Below are positions 1-10,803 of a stretch of DNA of 64,000 nucleotides, one piece after another. Positions within the stretch are counted from its first letter, which is position 1. Each line of letters starts with the position of its first letter. Source of the stretch: Ilyonectria destructans (taxonomy: Eukaryota; Ascomycota; Sordariomycetes; Hypocreales; Nectriaceae); contig JAHEWK010000001.1 in NCBI GenBank assembly GCA_020740775.1, positions 5,580,001 through 5,644,000 of the forward strand, given 5' to 3'. The position numbers were made by a program, and so were the translations under genes. The notes under the pieces were generated by a model. That model had not been told where the DNA came from. It saw only the letters and a list, made by a program, of their open reading frames with translations, and did not search any database.

Positions 1-1081
1 GCAGCTCGCGAGCAGGGAGACGGAAGCTTAATGCGTCGAGACGTCGAGACGCAGGAGTCGAGAATCGGTGAGGCGTCGGCGAGCTTGTGATGGAAGTGTG
101 CAGGAGAGACAGAGTGTCTGGGTTGGCATTCGCGCGGGGGATGTGTTCACGATGACCATGACATGAGTTTGGAATGGAAGCGAGAGGCACGGTGCCAACA
201 CGGAAGCTCCCGCGCATCTCTCTCTCATCTTCTCCCACCTCAGTCCGTAAGCTGTGGTGGAGCAAGCTCGTGCTGTCGAGTCTGGTGCTGGTACGAGCTT
301 CCTCTGACCACAGCCATCTCGTTGCTGTGCTGCTCGCAGCGGTCAGTCGGGGAGTGGACTCAGTGGAGGGCGCCGCTTGCTTCTGGGCCCTCCAGTGGCT
401 CCCGTCAGTGGGTTTTCTTGAAACAGCGCTGCTAATAGCGAGCCGCCAGCCTACCACCAGTCAACCTAAGGATCGAGTCTCTTTTGTCTGGCCCGCAGTC
501 ATACCGGCAGATTACGCACTCGATCGCTGGGTCCGGTCGATCGACTCCCGCCTCCGGCTTAGTGCCCTGCCCAAGAACGTGGGAGCATGGGATGCGGAGA
601 GGAGCGGGAATAAAGCGAGGTGACCAGCAGCTGAGGTGAGGCATGCTGCGGTATGCACGTTAAGATGAACCCTGGTCTGGATATCCGCCTGTGCCAAAGT
701 CGCCCTTTCGCCCATTGCTGTATCAGTAATCCTCCATGACAATCGTGGCCAAGACCAAACCTGTTCCCTAAGATCAAGCCACAGCGGCATAGATCACCAA
801 TTGAAAAATTACATCCTCGAGATTGCATCCCAGCAAAGTCAATCACACCCCCCGAATGCCTCGGTTCTTTACTTTGGACTACCCACCGGATCATGGCTCT
901 CCAGGGCCTAGACTTGAAAATTTACTTCTCTGATTTAAGACATCCAATTATCTTTTCACAATGCTCCGTTGGCTATGTTTCTCACTCAGTACCGTTGATC
1001 AGGTATTGGCAATTCTAATTCCACGATTTCCTTACATGGCTTAGAAACCTGGGGCGTCGATGCCCGACCTTGCGGATTGGG
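1..1081. other. Left-edge stretch with no recognisable gene
   Basis: I see no supported gene here. Several short overlapping open frames occur on both strands (for example plus strand 174-623), but none has a recognisable domain, a convincing start context or a splice pattern. The part next to 1082 is expected to hold the 3' untranslated region of the minus-strand reductase gene. Confidence 0.5.
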
Positions 1082-2355
1082 CTACAGCTCATAAACAACC
1101 TTGGTGGCCGAGATCTTTCCATCACGATACTCCTGGAACCCGGCTGAAATAGCACTGAGTCCACCAGGAAGGATCTTCACATCATTCGGCCTGATTTTTC
1201 CTTCCTCGATCAAAGCGGGGAGTTTCTCGCAGAATTCGGCTGCGAGGGTGTGGTCGCCTTCATTGGCCTGCCATCTTCGTCAGTCTGAGCTCATGCCGGC
1301 AGCTTCAACCAAAAAAACTCACCGGCCAGTGGAACTCCCGATATTTGTGTTCCTTCAAAAATGCCGTCCAAACTAGAACATCGGTGACCTTGGTCTGCTC
1401 TGTCACATTTCCGGTATGCGCCTTGCCTGGCCTGACGGTGCACAGGGTACCCCCGCGCTCGCTAATAGCCAAGGATCCGAGCATAGACGACGTCTCATCG
1501 CCGATCGTGTCAAAGACATATCGCAGTCCGGGCGTTGCGTCCTTGATCAACTCGACGACGTGAGGGTCGTTATAGTAGAAAGCGTCGCGTGCGCCTAGCG
1601 ATGAAACGAGATCGAAATGTTGAGGACTGCACGTTGTGACGACGTTGAACCCATGCAGCGCTGCGATCTGGATGGCGTATTGCCCGACACTGGCTGGAAG
1701 TATGTTAGTGCATCGGCTCTTAGAACTCAGCCCACGCCCATTTTGACGTACAGGTTCCGCCCCAAATTAAGATGGTTGTGTCTGATCCTGAATTTGGATC
1801 AATATCCAAGCTGTCCTTTGAGAAAAGGGCCAATAGGGAAGTCAATGATGCTAGAGGGATTGTTGCTGCTTGTGGGAGTGAGATGTTGTGGGGTACTTTA
1901 AAGCAGATGCGCTCATCCGCGATGGTGTAGTCACTATACGCTCCAAGGCCCTTGATTTCGCCTATTTATGTTAGCCAGCGACCATGAAAGCAAGTTCAAA
2001 TCGCTTTCAACACACCTCCCCAGATGAGCCCAGCAATCGTGTCACCCTTGGAGACTCGAGTCACGTCAGAACCGACAGCTTCAACCGTCCCGGCAAAGTC
2101 ACAACCAAGAACAGTTCCATCACCAAAAGCATTGGTGTCAAAAGCCTGGACTGGCCAATCAATTAGTTGGCACATAAAACGAAACAATCATTGGGGCTTC
2201 GGTTTACCATCCGTCGGATTCTGTGCAACCGTCGATACCTTGACCAAGACCTGGTTCGGGGCGAGGGCTGGTAAAGGCACAGCCTTTTGCACGAGTGCGG
2301 GGGATCCGCGCTCAGGAACCTCTACCACTAAGGCGTTCGTCGTGGTCTGGCTCAT
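1082..2355 (-). CDS. Stand-alone enoyl-reductase-like MDR oxidoreductase
   Basis: This predicts an NAD(P)H-dependent, probably zinc-free, medium-chain dehydrogenase/reductase of the ToxD/trans-enoyl-reductase type. Five exons (2355-2208, 2150-2016, 1961-1752, 1693-1323, 1267-1082) with canonical GT-AG introns of 54-58 nt join to a 349-residue protein. The GroES-like N-terminal half contains QNPTDVQAFD and GCDFAGTVEAVGSD. The nucleotide-binding half has WGGTSSVGQYAIQIA, and the protein ends ATKVVYEL, as is usual in this family. The start is the ATG giving MSQTTTNALVV; a longer upstream frame begins before a plausible initiator and is not needed. In other fungi such enzymes may act with a polyketide synthase, but no PKS, NRPS or other biosynthetic gene lies nearby, so the substrate is unknown. 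It is divergent from TIM13. Confidence 0.88.
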
Positions 2356-3036
2356 CTTGGTTATGGCGGAAGAAATTAATGATATGGAGGACAATGCCAA
2401 AGTAAAGATGGAAATTAACAACTCAAGATGTGATGGCTGATGTTCAGGTGCAGGGCAAAGTTGAGGGGTACCGAGTCGACTTATACAGCGAGCAACGAAA
2501 TATGGATCAGGCTGCATCACCTACAGTACTAAGGCAGGCGGGGCAGGGCTTAGCAAGCAGAGGATATGGTAGCCAAGCAGTGGCAACTATAAGCGCAGGC
2601 TACAAATGCCACCCCATAAACTGATACAGGGTGGAGTAAAACGTAACTTACTCGTTCATCCTGTTTGTTACTAATTGACTGGAAGCATAAAATACCAACA
2701 ATACTCTGATCCTACCAGGCCACGAAGCTAGGTGGAGCCCTTTGTCACTGTTCTTGCAACACGAATTGCAACATAAATCTCAAAGAGTAATCTGCTACGA
2801 TATAAACATAGGCCTATATTTCGATAAAAATAGGTTGACTCGAACCGCAGGACATGACTTCTTTCATGATGAACGTGGTGTGCAGTAGATTCACTAAAAA
2901 GTGGCTTAGTCACCTTAAATAACCGGACTATCTGTTTTGCCGGCACCGCTCTACCGGTCTCCGATGGGCCTTGAAGGTTGCATTTTCTGGAAGTCAGTCA
3001 GTCAGTACAAACGTCACAATACCCAATATCGCCAAA
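2356..3036. promoter_or_regulatory. Divergent intergenic region, MDR reductase / TIM13
   Basis: About 680 bp separates two start codons pointing away from each other, so it should hold both promoters. I see no further gene. The middle (about 2640-2900) is richer in A+T than the flanking exons. No specific binding site is claimed. Confidence 0.5.
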
Positions 3037-3356
3037 ATGGACTCCAGCACCGTCAAGCAGGCTGTTATGAAGCAGGTCCTGGCCGAGGCCAACATGGCCA
3101 ACGCCCGAGTCCTCATCGAGGTACGAAACCCCAGCCAATTGACCTTCTCGGAGACTGCATAAACTAACAGTTTGTGATGTGACAGAAACTCCAAGAGAAC
3201 TGCTTCGACAAGTGTATTCCCAAGCCCGGATCCTCCCTCTCGAGCGGCGAGCAGACCTGCATGACATCCTGCATGGAAAAGTACATGGCCGCCTGGAACC
3301 AGGTCAACTCCGCCTACATCGCCCGGTTGCGACAGGAGCAGGCCAACGGCAACTAA
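3037..3356 (+). CDS. TIM13: Mitochondrial small Tim chaperone Tim13
   Basis: This is a small Tim protein of the mitochondrial intermembrane space which, in known systems, pairs with Tim8 to carry hydrophobic precursors to the inner membrane. Two exons (3037-3120 and 3186-3356) with a 65-nt intron ending in CTAACAG...GACAG give 84 residues, a normal size for the family. The defining twin CX3C motifs are present: CFDKC and CMTSC, separated by 14 residues. The N-terminus MDSSTVKQAVMKQVLAEANM and the tail RLRQEQANGN resemble fungal Tim13 rather than Tim8, 9 or 10. No cleavable presequence is visible, as expected for this Mia40-imported class. It converges on the NSRP1-like gene, with 298 bp between the stops. 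Confidence 0.93.
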
Positions 3357-3654
3357 GCCATGGAACGACGACGCCGTAGCCCACATGGGCTGCTCAACGA
3401 CGACTTGCGATACGGAGCGGAACGCAAGGATTGTAACATATTGTGCCAGTACATCTGGATATGACGACGGGGGATTTTGGACCCTACCGAGGCGGCCGAG
3501 AATCTACCAGTGGGAGAAAAACCATGTACGATGGGTTGGAACTCGAGATGGCGGGATACATAGACATGGAGGCATAGATGAGCTCGAGCGGTATGGCAGG
3601 GGATAATGTCTAAAACGGCCATATCAATGACAGAAAATCTTCTTTCTTGGGTAT

Positions 3655-4857
3655 CTAATTTCCTCCCGCGGCTGCCTTCTTTTTCTCTTCCTCGGCCGCC
3701 CGCTTTCTCGCGAGGTAGCGCTCCTTGGCACTTGAGATGTCGCCCTCCGTCTTTTGACTCTTGGAGGCGCGCTCGACCTCCTCGCGCTGGGTTTCCTCTT
3801 CCTCTCTTGATCGCTTCATCGACTGCTCCAGCTGCTCTTCGAGCATGCGCGATTGCCGCTCTCGCATGGCCTGCTTCCTGCCCATTTGCTGCCCTGTGAC
3901 TTCTTTCCGCGCTGCCTGAGCTGGCCGCTCGGCTTCGCGCTGTACTGATTCCTTCTTCTTTGCGCCGACGTTGAGGCCGCCCCTGAGAAGCTGTCGCTTG
4001 TCGACGACCTGGCCATCCTCGTTGAGAGCAACAGAGGCTCCCTTTTCGTTCATTTCCTTGGCAACATCTGCCTCGGTCTTTTCCTTGTCCTGCTCCTCCT
4101 CCTTGTCATCATTTTGCGGCCCGTTCTTGGCGTTTAGCTCAGCAGCCTTGACGACGTCCGCGTGCCTCTGCTCATCCTTATCCAGAAGCTTCCTGTAGAA
4201 TGCGGACATGCCGCCACCCTTGTTCTTTTTCGCCTCCTCCTCTTCCCTCTTCTTCTCTTCCTCTTCTATGCGCTTGTTCTCCTCCTGTTGTTTGCGATAT
4301 GCCTCCGTCACGAACTTCTCCTTTCCTTCGTACTCCTCGCCCTCGGCCTCTCGTTCCCTGGCGATCTTCTTCTCCTCGGCGATGAGGGCGTCGCGCTTGC
4401 GCACTTCAGCCGCCTGCATTAGGTTGCGCATATATTTTGGTCGCTTCTCCTCGTCCTCCTTAGTGGTCTCCTTCTTGGGTTTGAAGGAGTCGTAGACATT
4501 GTCGTACTCGTAGACGTTGGCGTCCACCTGAGAGGCAGCTTCGGCATTCCTGCGCGATGTGAGAGAGCTGGAGAGGTCGCCGAACATGGCGTTTAGCTGG
4601 CTCTTGGCCTTGAGCTTGGGAGGCTGTGTTGGCGGGCCGTTCTTGGATTTGGTGGGTTTTGCGCTGGTCGATTTGGAGACTGGGAGGGCACCGAAGTCGT
4701 CAAACTCTCCAATCTCTTCGGCCTTTCCCTCCTTGTTCGCACCGTCGTCGTCCGAATCGTCGTCGCCGCCAAACATGGGCTTTCGTTTCGGTGGGGCAGG
4801 CTTCGACGCGCCTGGTCTTTTGGTCATGTTCAGCCCGAAGGCCAACGGTTTGCTCAT
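3655..4857 (-). CDS. NSRP1/DUF2040 nuclear speckle splicing regulator
   Basis: A single uninterrupted exon encodes 400 residues. The N-terminus (MSKPLAFGLNMTKRPG, then an acidic GDDDSDDDG patch) and the core block, roughly residues 110-200 with YEYDNVYDSFKPK and RPKYMRNLMQAAEVRKRD, match the coiled-coil DUF2040 region of nuclear speckle splicing regulatory protein 1 (CCDC55). The rest is a long charged Glu/Lys/Arg coiled coil, ending in a basic RYLARKRAAEEEKKK tail. The metazoan protein takes part in alternative splice-site choice; the role in fungi is inferred. The gene has its start 616 bp from the divergent LysM gene. Confidence 0.82.
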   Translation of the reverse strand: MSKPLAFGLNMTKRPGASKPAPPKRKPMFGGDDDSDDDGANKEGKAEEIGEFDDFGALPVSKSTSAKPTKSKNGPPTQPPKLKAKSQLNAMFGDLSSSLTSRRNAEAASQVDANVYEYDNVYDSFKPKKETTKEDEEKRPKYMRNLMQAAEVRKRDALIAEEKKIAREREAEGEEYEGKEKFVTEAYRKQQEENKRIEEEEKKREEEEAKKNKGGGMSAFYRKLLDKDEQRHADVVKAAELNAKNGPQNDDKEEEQDKEKTEADVAKEMNEKGASVALNEDGQVVDKRQLLRGGLNVGAKKKESVQREAERPAQAARKEVTGQQMGRKQAMRERQSRMLEEQLEQSMKRSREEEETQREEVERASKSQKTEGDISSAKERYLARKRAAEEEKKKAAAGGN

Positions 4858-5473
4858 GATGGGCGTTTGCTGTAGTCGGCGAAGGGTACCTTGGTGGGTG
4901 AATGTAACGAGGAGAAAAGGATAACCGAGCCAATATCTGGATACGCATCAATTGCGTGGTGTTGCGAGTTCCAGGCCGAAAGTCGAGATGGAAGTCGAAG
5001 TGCACAAGCTGAATATGACAGGGTTGGGTGGTGCCTACGGAGTACAGACGCAAAATATATTACAGCGCACCCTGGCAGCGCACCCTCCACTCGCATCTTG
5101 AGATCCCTATCCGCATGAACCCTTTAAAATAAGCCACGCCAGCCTCTATAATATCTATCATTTGCCCACAATCTCTATAATCGCACGAATTTACTTTGCA
5201 TTTTTTTTTTAAGTCCAAATCCATTACCAAGCCGTCTTCTGCCAACGCGTGCATCTGGCTGCTTGCATCACGAGTTCCGGTCAGTGGCGTCAATCATTCG
5301 CCGCTAGTATCTCCATCATATGACGTGATTGGACATGCACCACCATCCGCCCTGCAGCACCTCATCAAGGCTGCCTCGAATCTCCGGCGATGCTACGTAG
5401 ATAAAACCGCCGCCGCCTAAGTTAGTTCCTTAAACTTCCCATAACGAACTGTCTGCAGGGTATATACAAAACC
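4858..5473. promoter_or_regulatory. Divergent intergenic region, NSRP1-like / LysM gene
   Basis: This stretch of 616 bp lies between two divergent start codons and has no gene of its own. A run of about ten T lies near 5203-5212. The remainder is mixed sequence with no motif I would name. Confidence 0.45.
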
Positions 5474-6322
5474 ATGGAATCCTGCTGCACCTGTACGACG
5501 GTCCTCTCGTCCACTCCTCCCTATTCCAAAGAAGCAGAGGCCCTGCCCCAAGACCGCCGTCTCGAGTGCTGTGCTAGGATAATCTGTGGCAAATGTATCC
5601 ATGTTCGTCGCCATGTTTCTCTGCGCCCGTGAATCATCCCTCTGATGCTGTAGTAGGAGAATAAACGCTTCGCCGGCTACTGCCCTTTCTGCCAAGTGTC
5701 GTCAACCCCGTCCCCTCTACCGCAGCGACTGAGAGATCCGCCGGCCTATTCCTCGATGCCATCGTCAAGTGCCCGAACTACGGGAATCTCGGATACGCCT
5801 CCGCCGTACATGCCAGCCCCCGAGACGAAAGGAACCGCGGAGGCCGGAAAGCCTACTTCCGAGTTCGATGACGAAAAGACAGCCGCTCAAGATATCCTCC
5901 ATTTCCTTGACCATAAACTCGACAGTGTCACATCCCTATCTCTTCGATACGGGGTACCGACTGCCGTTTTCCGACGAGTCAACAACATTACTAGCGACCA
6001 TCTCTTAGCCGGGAGAAGGACCGTCCTAATCCCTGGCGAGTATTACAAGGGCGGCGTCAGCCTCTCCCCGCGACCTATCGAGGGCGAGGAAGAGGAGCTG
6101 AGAAAGAACAAAATCCGCCGCTTTATGACCTCGTGCAAGGTGTCCGACTATGATATAGCAGTACTATACCTCGAGCAGGCTGGGTATGATACTGGGGCTG
6201 CCGTCGAATCGTACATGGATGATGAGTTGTGGGAGGCGGAGAACCCTCTTGACAACCGAGGGCAAGGGCGCAGGATAAGCAAGGGATACAAGACTCGCGG
6301 GCCCTTTTGGAGAGGACTGTGA
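5474..6322 (+). CDS. Intracellular zinc-finger, LysM and UBA-like protein
   Basis: Two exons (5474-5602 and 5657-6322; 54-nt intron) give 264 residues. The N-terminus is cysteine-rich: MESCCTC, then LECCARIICGKCIH joined across the intron to ENKRFAGYCPFCQVS, a compact zinc-binding arrangement. A proline-rich linker follows. A LysM-like domain lies at about residues 121-168 (DHKLDSVTSLSLRYGVP, then LAGRRTVLIPG). A C-terminal segment at about 205-240 (DIAVLYLEQAGYDTGAAV) resembles a UBA-type helix bundle. There is no signal peptide, so it is not a secreted chitin-binding effector; this fungal family is cytosolic or nuclear and its function is not established. The start at 5474 is required to include the first cysteines. 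It converges on RSE1, with 202 bp between the stops. Confidence 0.85.
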
Positions 6323-6524
6323 GGGCAAAGTCTCACGAGAGAATACTTTGACATGGATATTAGATTTTATGCTTCATATAATCGTGCGGGCCATACAGAC
6401 ATCCATTCGCTGGATGCTTTGCTCAACCCGGGACTGCTTTGACCCGATATCTTAACGCCGCTAACCATCCGACCAAACATGGTTTTTGTACAATAGTCCG
6501 TACTATGATACCAACTTTCCCTCA

Positions 6525-9500
6525 CTAGAATGCAGATCGCGTGCGAATATCCTACGTCTTGTCAGTAACGAGCCACACAACTGTAAAAGGATTCTACTCA
6601 CAGAAATCTTCCTCTCGATTTCACGGACCGAGCGATCTAGCTCCCCTGCGATCATTTGCTTCTTATCATTTGGAAGCAAGTGGTATCTCTCGCACAGGTC
6701 ACCGTCGATGACGCCCTTGACAGGTGCGTAGTATGAACGGTACATCAGATGGTCTCTGCCTGCCAGGGGGGGATCCTCGGTCCGTAGGTGTCCTTCGAGG
6801 CTTTGGAAAAAGTCGGCGTCTTCACGACTGATGAATGGGATGAACACTCCGATAGTGCCCATGATACCACTCCACAGTAGGACATCCTGACCTCCAACAA
6901 CAAGGCTGGTTTTGGAAATGGTTGTGGGGATATCCTGAGTGTAAAAGTGGCACATGAGGCTCACCCTATGCGGGGTTCCATGGAGATAATCCCGGCCATT
7001 GAGAAGATGCAAGCCAGCTTGCTCCTCATCCGCCTCTTCACTGGCCTTTTCTGGGCAGCGGACGAGGAAAATGTTGCCGAACTTGTCACCTCCAGCAACA
7101 GATTCATAGTCAACCATAGTCGTGCAGGTTGTCCATCTCGCAATGGTATCGTCGGCAAAGGGGATAAGTTTGTTGCTGCCTGCCTTGTAGGCAACATATG
7201 TAATTCCTTGCTGGACATCACCGACCACGATGCGGCTGCCCTGAGTGTTTAGGGACACAATCTGCTGGGCTGCCACTTCGGCCTGCGCCTTGCGCAGCAT
7301 TTGTCTCATACCGAGATCGTATACTCGTAGGGTTTTGCCGACGGCAGCAAGAAGCTTGCCTTGGAAAGGTAGCAGAGCTAGAGGAGGCTCCTCAACCTTC
7401 GTCTTATGGATAAACTCTAGTTCTCTGCCACCCTCCTGGAAGCGGTAAATGTGTAGGTAGCCCTCCGAGAAACTTCGGGGGTTGACAACCATGTCTTTGC
7501 CAGTACCAACAACGAGGAAGTTCTCATTATCTTGGCTGGTAAAGGATACGATGGCCGCGCTGACAGCTGCCTCGTTGTTGTCTAGATCAATGGTTTGTAG
7601 GATCTGAGGCTCTTCCGAGACAGGATCGATCACGTTGATGCAAGATGCCCAGCGACGAGTGCCTCTAGGGTGACCGAATTCCTCAGGGGGGAGCACTGTA
7701 GAGTCTCCGTTGACCACACTTGGGTCGGCGAGTAATTGCGCCCGGAGTTCGGGGGGGAGAGTGTGGTTGTCGGATTCGACTGTGTAGAAAAGAGGTTGGT
7801 CGGGATGCTTCACGAGCTTCTTGGGCGTGTAGGTCAATGGAATCGACTTCTGGATTAAATTGTCTCCAAGTCGGTCGATGTTAAAAATCCTAATATCCAA
7901 AACATGTGTCAGTGTCTCATTTCGCCAATAGATTCTTAGACAATTGAGTGGATAGGTTGCTTTCAGTAGGAACAATTGGAAAAAATGCGTAATATGGCCT
8001 CATAACCCGTAGGCGTAGGATCCAGTTCTCATCAGGTGCAAAAGGAAGGAAAGATGTGCAGGAAAGTGTAAACGTACCTCAAAGATTGACCTTGGATGCC
8101 AACCACGCCTTCCTCGCATTGCTCACTGCTGAAGTTCCAACCCCATTCAAGATCGACGTAGCTGAGTGGCGTAACTACGAATCCTTTGGTGATAGGATCG
8201 GCATATCCTAGCCAAGGTCTCGAGCTCAAACCAAGGACACAGGTTCGTCCCTGAACAGTGACCTGGAATAATCTCACTTCCTTGGGCCCAAGGAATTTTT
8301 GACGGGTGTCAGTGAGCTCGCCGGTGACTTCATCCAAGACGGTTCGTAGATAAACACCGGAATGGAGACCGATGTGGAGATAAAGTGTAGAGCCACCAGA
8401 CGAGGAGTCCTCCATGGCAATAATGGCCAAGGATGTGGGTGCCGCGGTCAAGGCTTGTACTGACTTGTTCTCCAGAGTCGAATCAGGGTCCAAGCTGAGA
8501 ATGCGAACAGTGCAGTCATCACAGCCGACAGCGAGGAATGAGCTTCGCAATCGACCTTCGGGGATGTCACCCAGGCTCAGACAAGTGACGGTGCCAAACA
8601 TCTCCTTCTTCTCGTCATATTCGGCCAAAGAACCGTCACCATCCATCTCAAAGTAGACGATCTCACCAGAGCTAAGAGCAACTGCTACTTGGTGGGCGTT
8701 GGCAGTAGCAGCCACGATAGACCTGTGCTGTGGAGCGGCCCATTCATTCACGTGGCCATTGCGAATATGTCTGATACCCTTGGGGTGCACTTGAATCAAA
8801 CCGTCCTCACCAAGCAGCTGGGCGGCAAGCGTGGGAACACTTGTGAGGAAGCCGGAATCGCTAACTTCCTCCACGGTTTCGCCAATGCTGAGTACAAGGG
8901 TACCGTTGGTGAAAGAGAGGACAATGTAGGCGTCGTATTGCTCACTTCGGTTCAGCTTGAGCGTCCACACGGCTGATGGAATTCCAGGGAGTTCTGAGGC
9001 CACAATCTCGTTGACCTCCAGGCCATGCTTGAGTGTTCTGAAAGTACTGCGGGCGCCGTTTCCGCAGACAGTATAGATCTGAGGAGCGTCTTCGCCAGTG
9101 AGGTTGGCGACCTTGCAGTCAATGAGGGGGTTCATTGCAGGTATGCTCTCAACCAAGGCCAAGTTTTCCGTTGGCCTGGGGTGAAAGTAGACTGGATCAT
9201 ATGACGCCCTTGGGTCCGCTGGGAAATCGTCACTCAAGAACTCGAGTTCCTCGTCATCATCTCCCAGTTTCTCAAACTGATAGAAGGCGTAGTTGCCAAA
9301 CTGGCTGGCAACGTACAGGAAACCGCTCTTCAAAATGCAAAGACTAGAAGCGACAGGAGCGGTGTCAAAATACTTAATCTTGAGCCTCCTGACCTCTCCT
9401 GTGGGGTTTCCATCCTCATCCTCGACCATGTCGATTGTGAGCTTGAAAAGATCGCCATCCTCGGACTGCAACAGGAAGAAGAAGGCACCGGCACTACCTT

Positions 9501-10541
9501 TCAGTTTGTGCATTACTCCAGCCACGATTGTGCGCTTCCGAGAGGGATCTTCCGTTGCGCCGCGTCGACGAGGGACGGGGACACGGAATGCCTCCTGGTT
9601 TGAGTGACGGTAAGTGATGTTTTCCTCTCCGCAAACAAGAACACCACTTGGTCCATCATTGCCACCTGGAACTTGGAATAGCACCGAGGCTGTTGGATCA
9701 ACGGGCTCTGACCACTTGCGGACCACATGGTTGAGTCCCAAATCGAGCTCGTAATAAACCAGCTGAGTCTCCAGCTCCTCCATGGCCTGTCCGGTGGAGT
9801 CTTGATCGACCTCCGTGTAGTCGATTTCGAGGGCCGCGAAGACGGGGTTGGCATATCCAACATCCAGTGCGACCATTGAAATGACAAGGACACCAGGCTT
9901 GTGGGCCTCGAGGGGTGACGAAATCGTCAGCTCCGCCTGAGAATTCCTGTTTAGGACATAGACGAGCTTGTTCTTTTCCATCGAGGCGATGAGGCATGCT
10001 CGGCCCTTAGGATCACAGGCAAGATACTCGCCCGGAATGACTCGTCGAACACCGGATTTGCCAAACGTCTCCAAGTGCAATCGCGAGAAGCGGTTTTGGG
10101 CGGGGAGGTATTCAATAATGGTGATCCGACCGGAGTCAGTTGCCAGGATCAGATAGTCTGACGAGCAAAGTTAGCAACCATTCGTTCCATTATCGCGTCT
10201 TGCGTTCGCGTTCGATGGGCGCGGCGTCCATCGCGTCTATGGCGTCGCCTTCGAACATCACTAAGTGACACTTCAGAAGATGGCTTGGATGACTTACCCT
10301 TGTTGCTTCCGGCGAGGCGGAAGGCCGCCAGCGAGCGGATGATACCGAAGATATCATGAGAGAGGAGGGTAACGACTTTTCCCTGGGATGGGTCAGGTCG
10401 CAGCAGGGTCAGCTGCGAGCCGGCAGCGGTGATGATGAGCTGCTCTTTTGTGCCTGCGAACTGGCCCAGCACCGCTTGGACGACGTTGGTTGGGGGCTGG
10501 ATCGTCAGCGAGTAGAGGAACATGTTCGACGTGGTCGCCAT
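6525..10541 (-). CDS. RSE1: Pre-mRNA splicing factor Rse1 (SF3b 130-kDa subunit)
   Basis: Four exons (10541-10298, 10157-8078, 7889-6602, 6551-6525; introns of 140, 188 and 50 nt) give 1212 residues, the normal length for Rse1/SF3B3. The protein starts [20 protein letters not shown] and continues [10 protein letters not shown] and HDIFGIIRS. The joins give [19 protein letters not shown] and [18 protein letters not shown], both continuous with the family. Rse1 is a three-bladed beta-propeller scaffold of SF3b in the U2 snRNP, supporting branch-point recognition; the CPSF-A-like C-terminal region is complete. The last coding exon is only 27 nt and adds DIRTRSAF. It is divergent from MSS51 with 262 bp between starts. 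DDB1 and CPSF-A share the fold, but the N-terminus is clearly Rse1-type. Confidence 0.95.
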
Positions 10542-10803
10542 GTTCGCGGCTAGGCGCAGTCGAGCCTGCGCGGCTTCAAGGGCTTAGGTAGTCCGATTGA
10601 GTCGCGTGGAAGCTGAAGTTTGAACTGCGAGAACTGTGAGAGCTTTGACTTTCGAAAGTTTGGCGCGCGTCGGAGGAATGATATTGCGGCGCACCGTATT
10701 GTGGTCCGAGCTCCTCGAAATATCCCACTGCGCAACACCACGATTACTATCCAGCCGATTCTAAGACGACCAGTTTAAGTCTCAACCCCAAAGAGTGAAG
10801 AAT
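10542..10803. promoter_or_regulatory. Short bidirectional promoter, RSE1 / MSS51
   Basis: Only 262 bp separates the two start codons, so promoters and 5' leaders of both genes must fit here. A nuclear splicing factor and a mitochondrial translation factor therefore share one regulatory interval. I see no clear TATA box. Confidence 0.6.

Noticed and set aside
1082..2355. Secondary-metabolite cluster around the enoyl-reductase-like gene
   Set aside because: No synthase, transporter or pathway regulator is found; the visible neighbours are housekeeping genes, though the left flank ends at the window edge.
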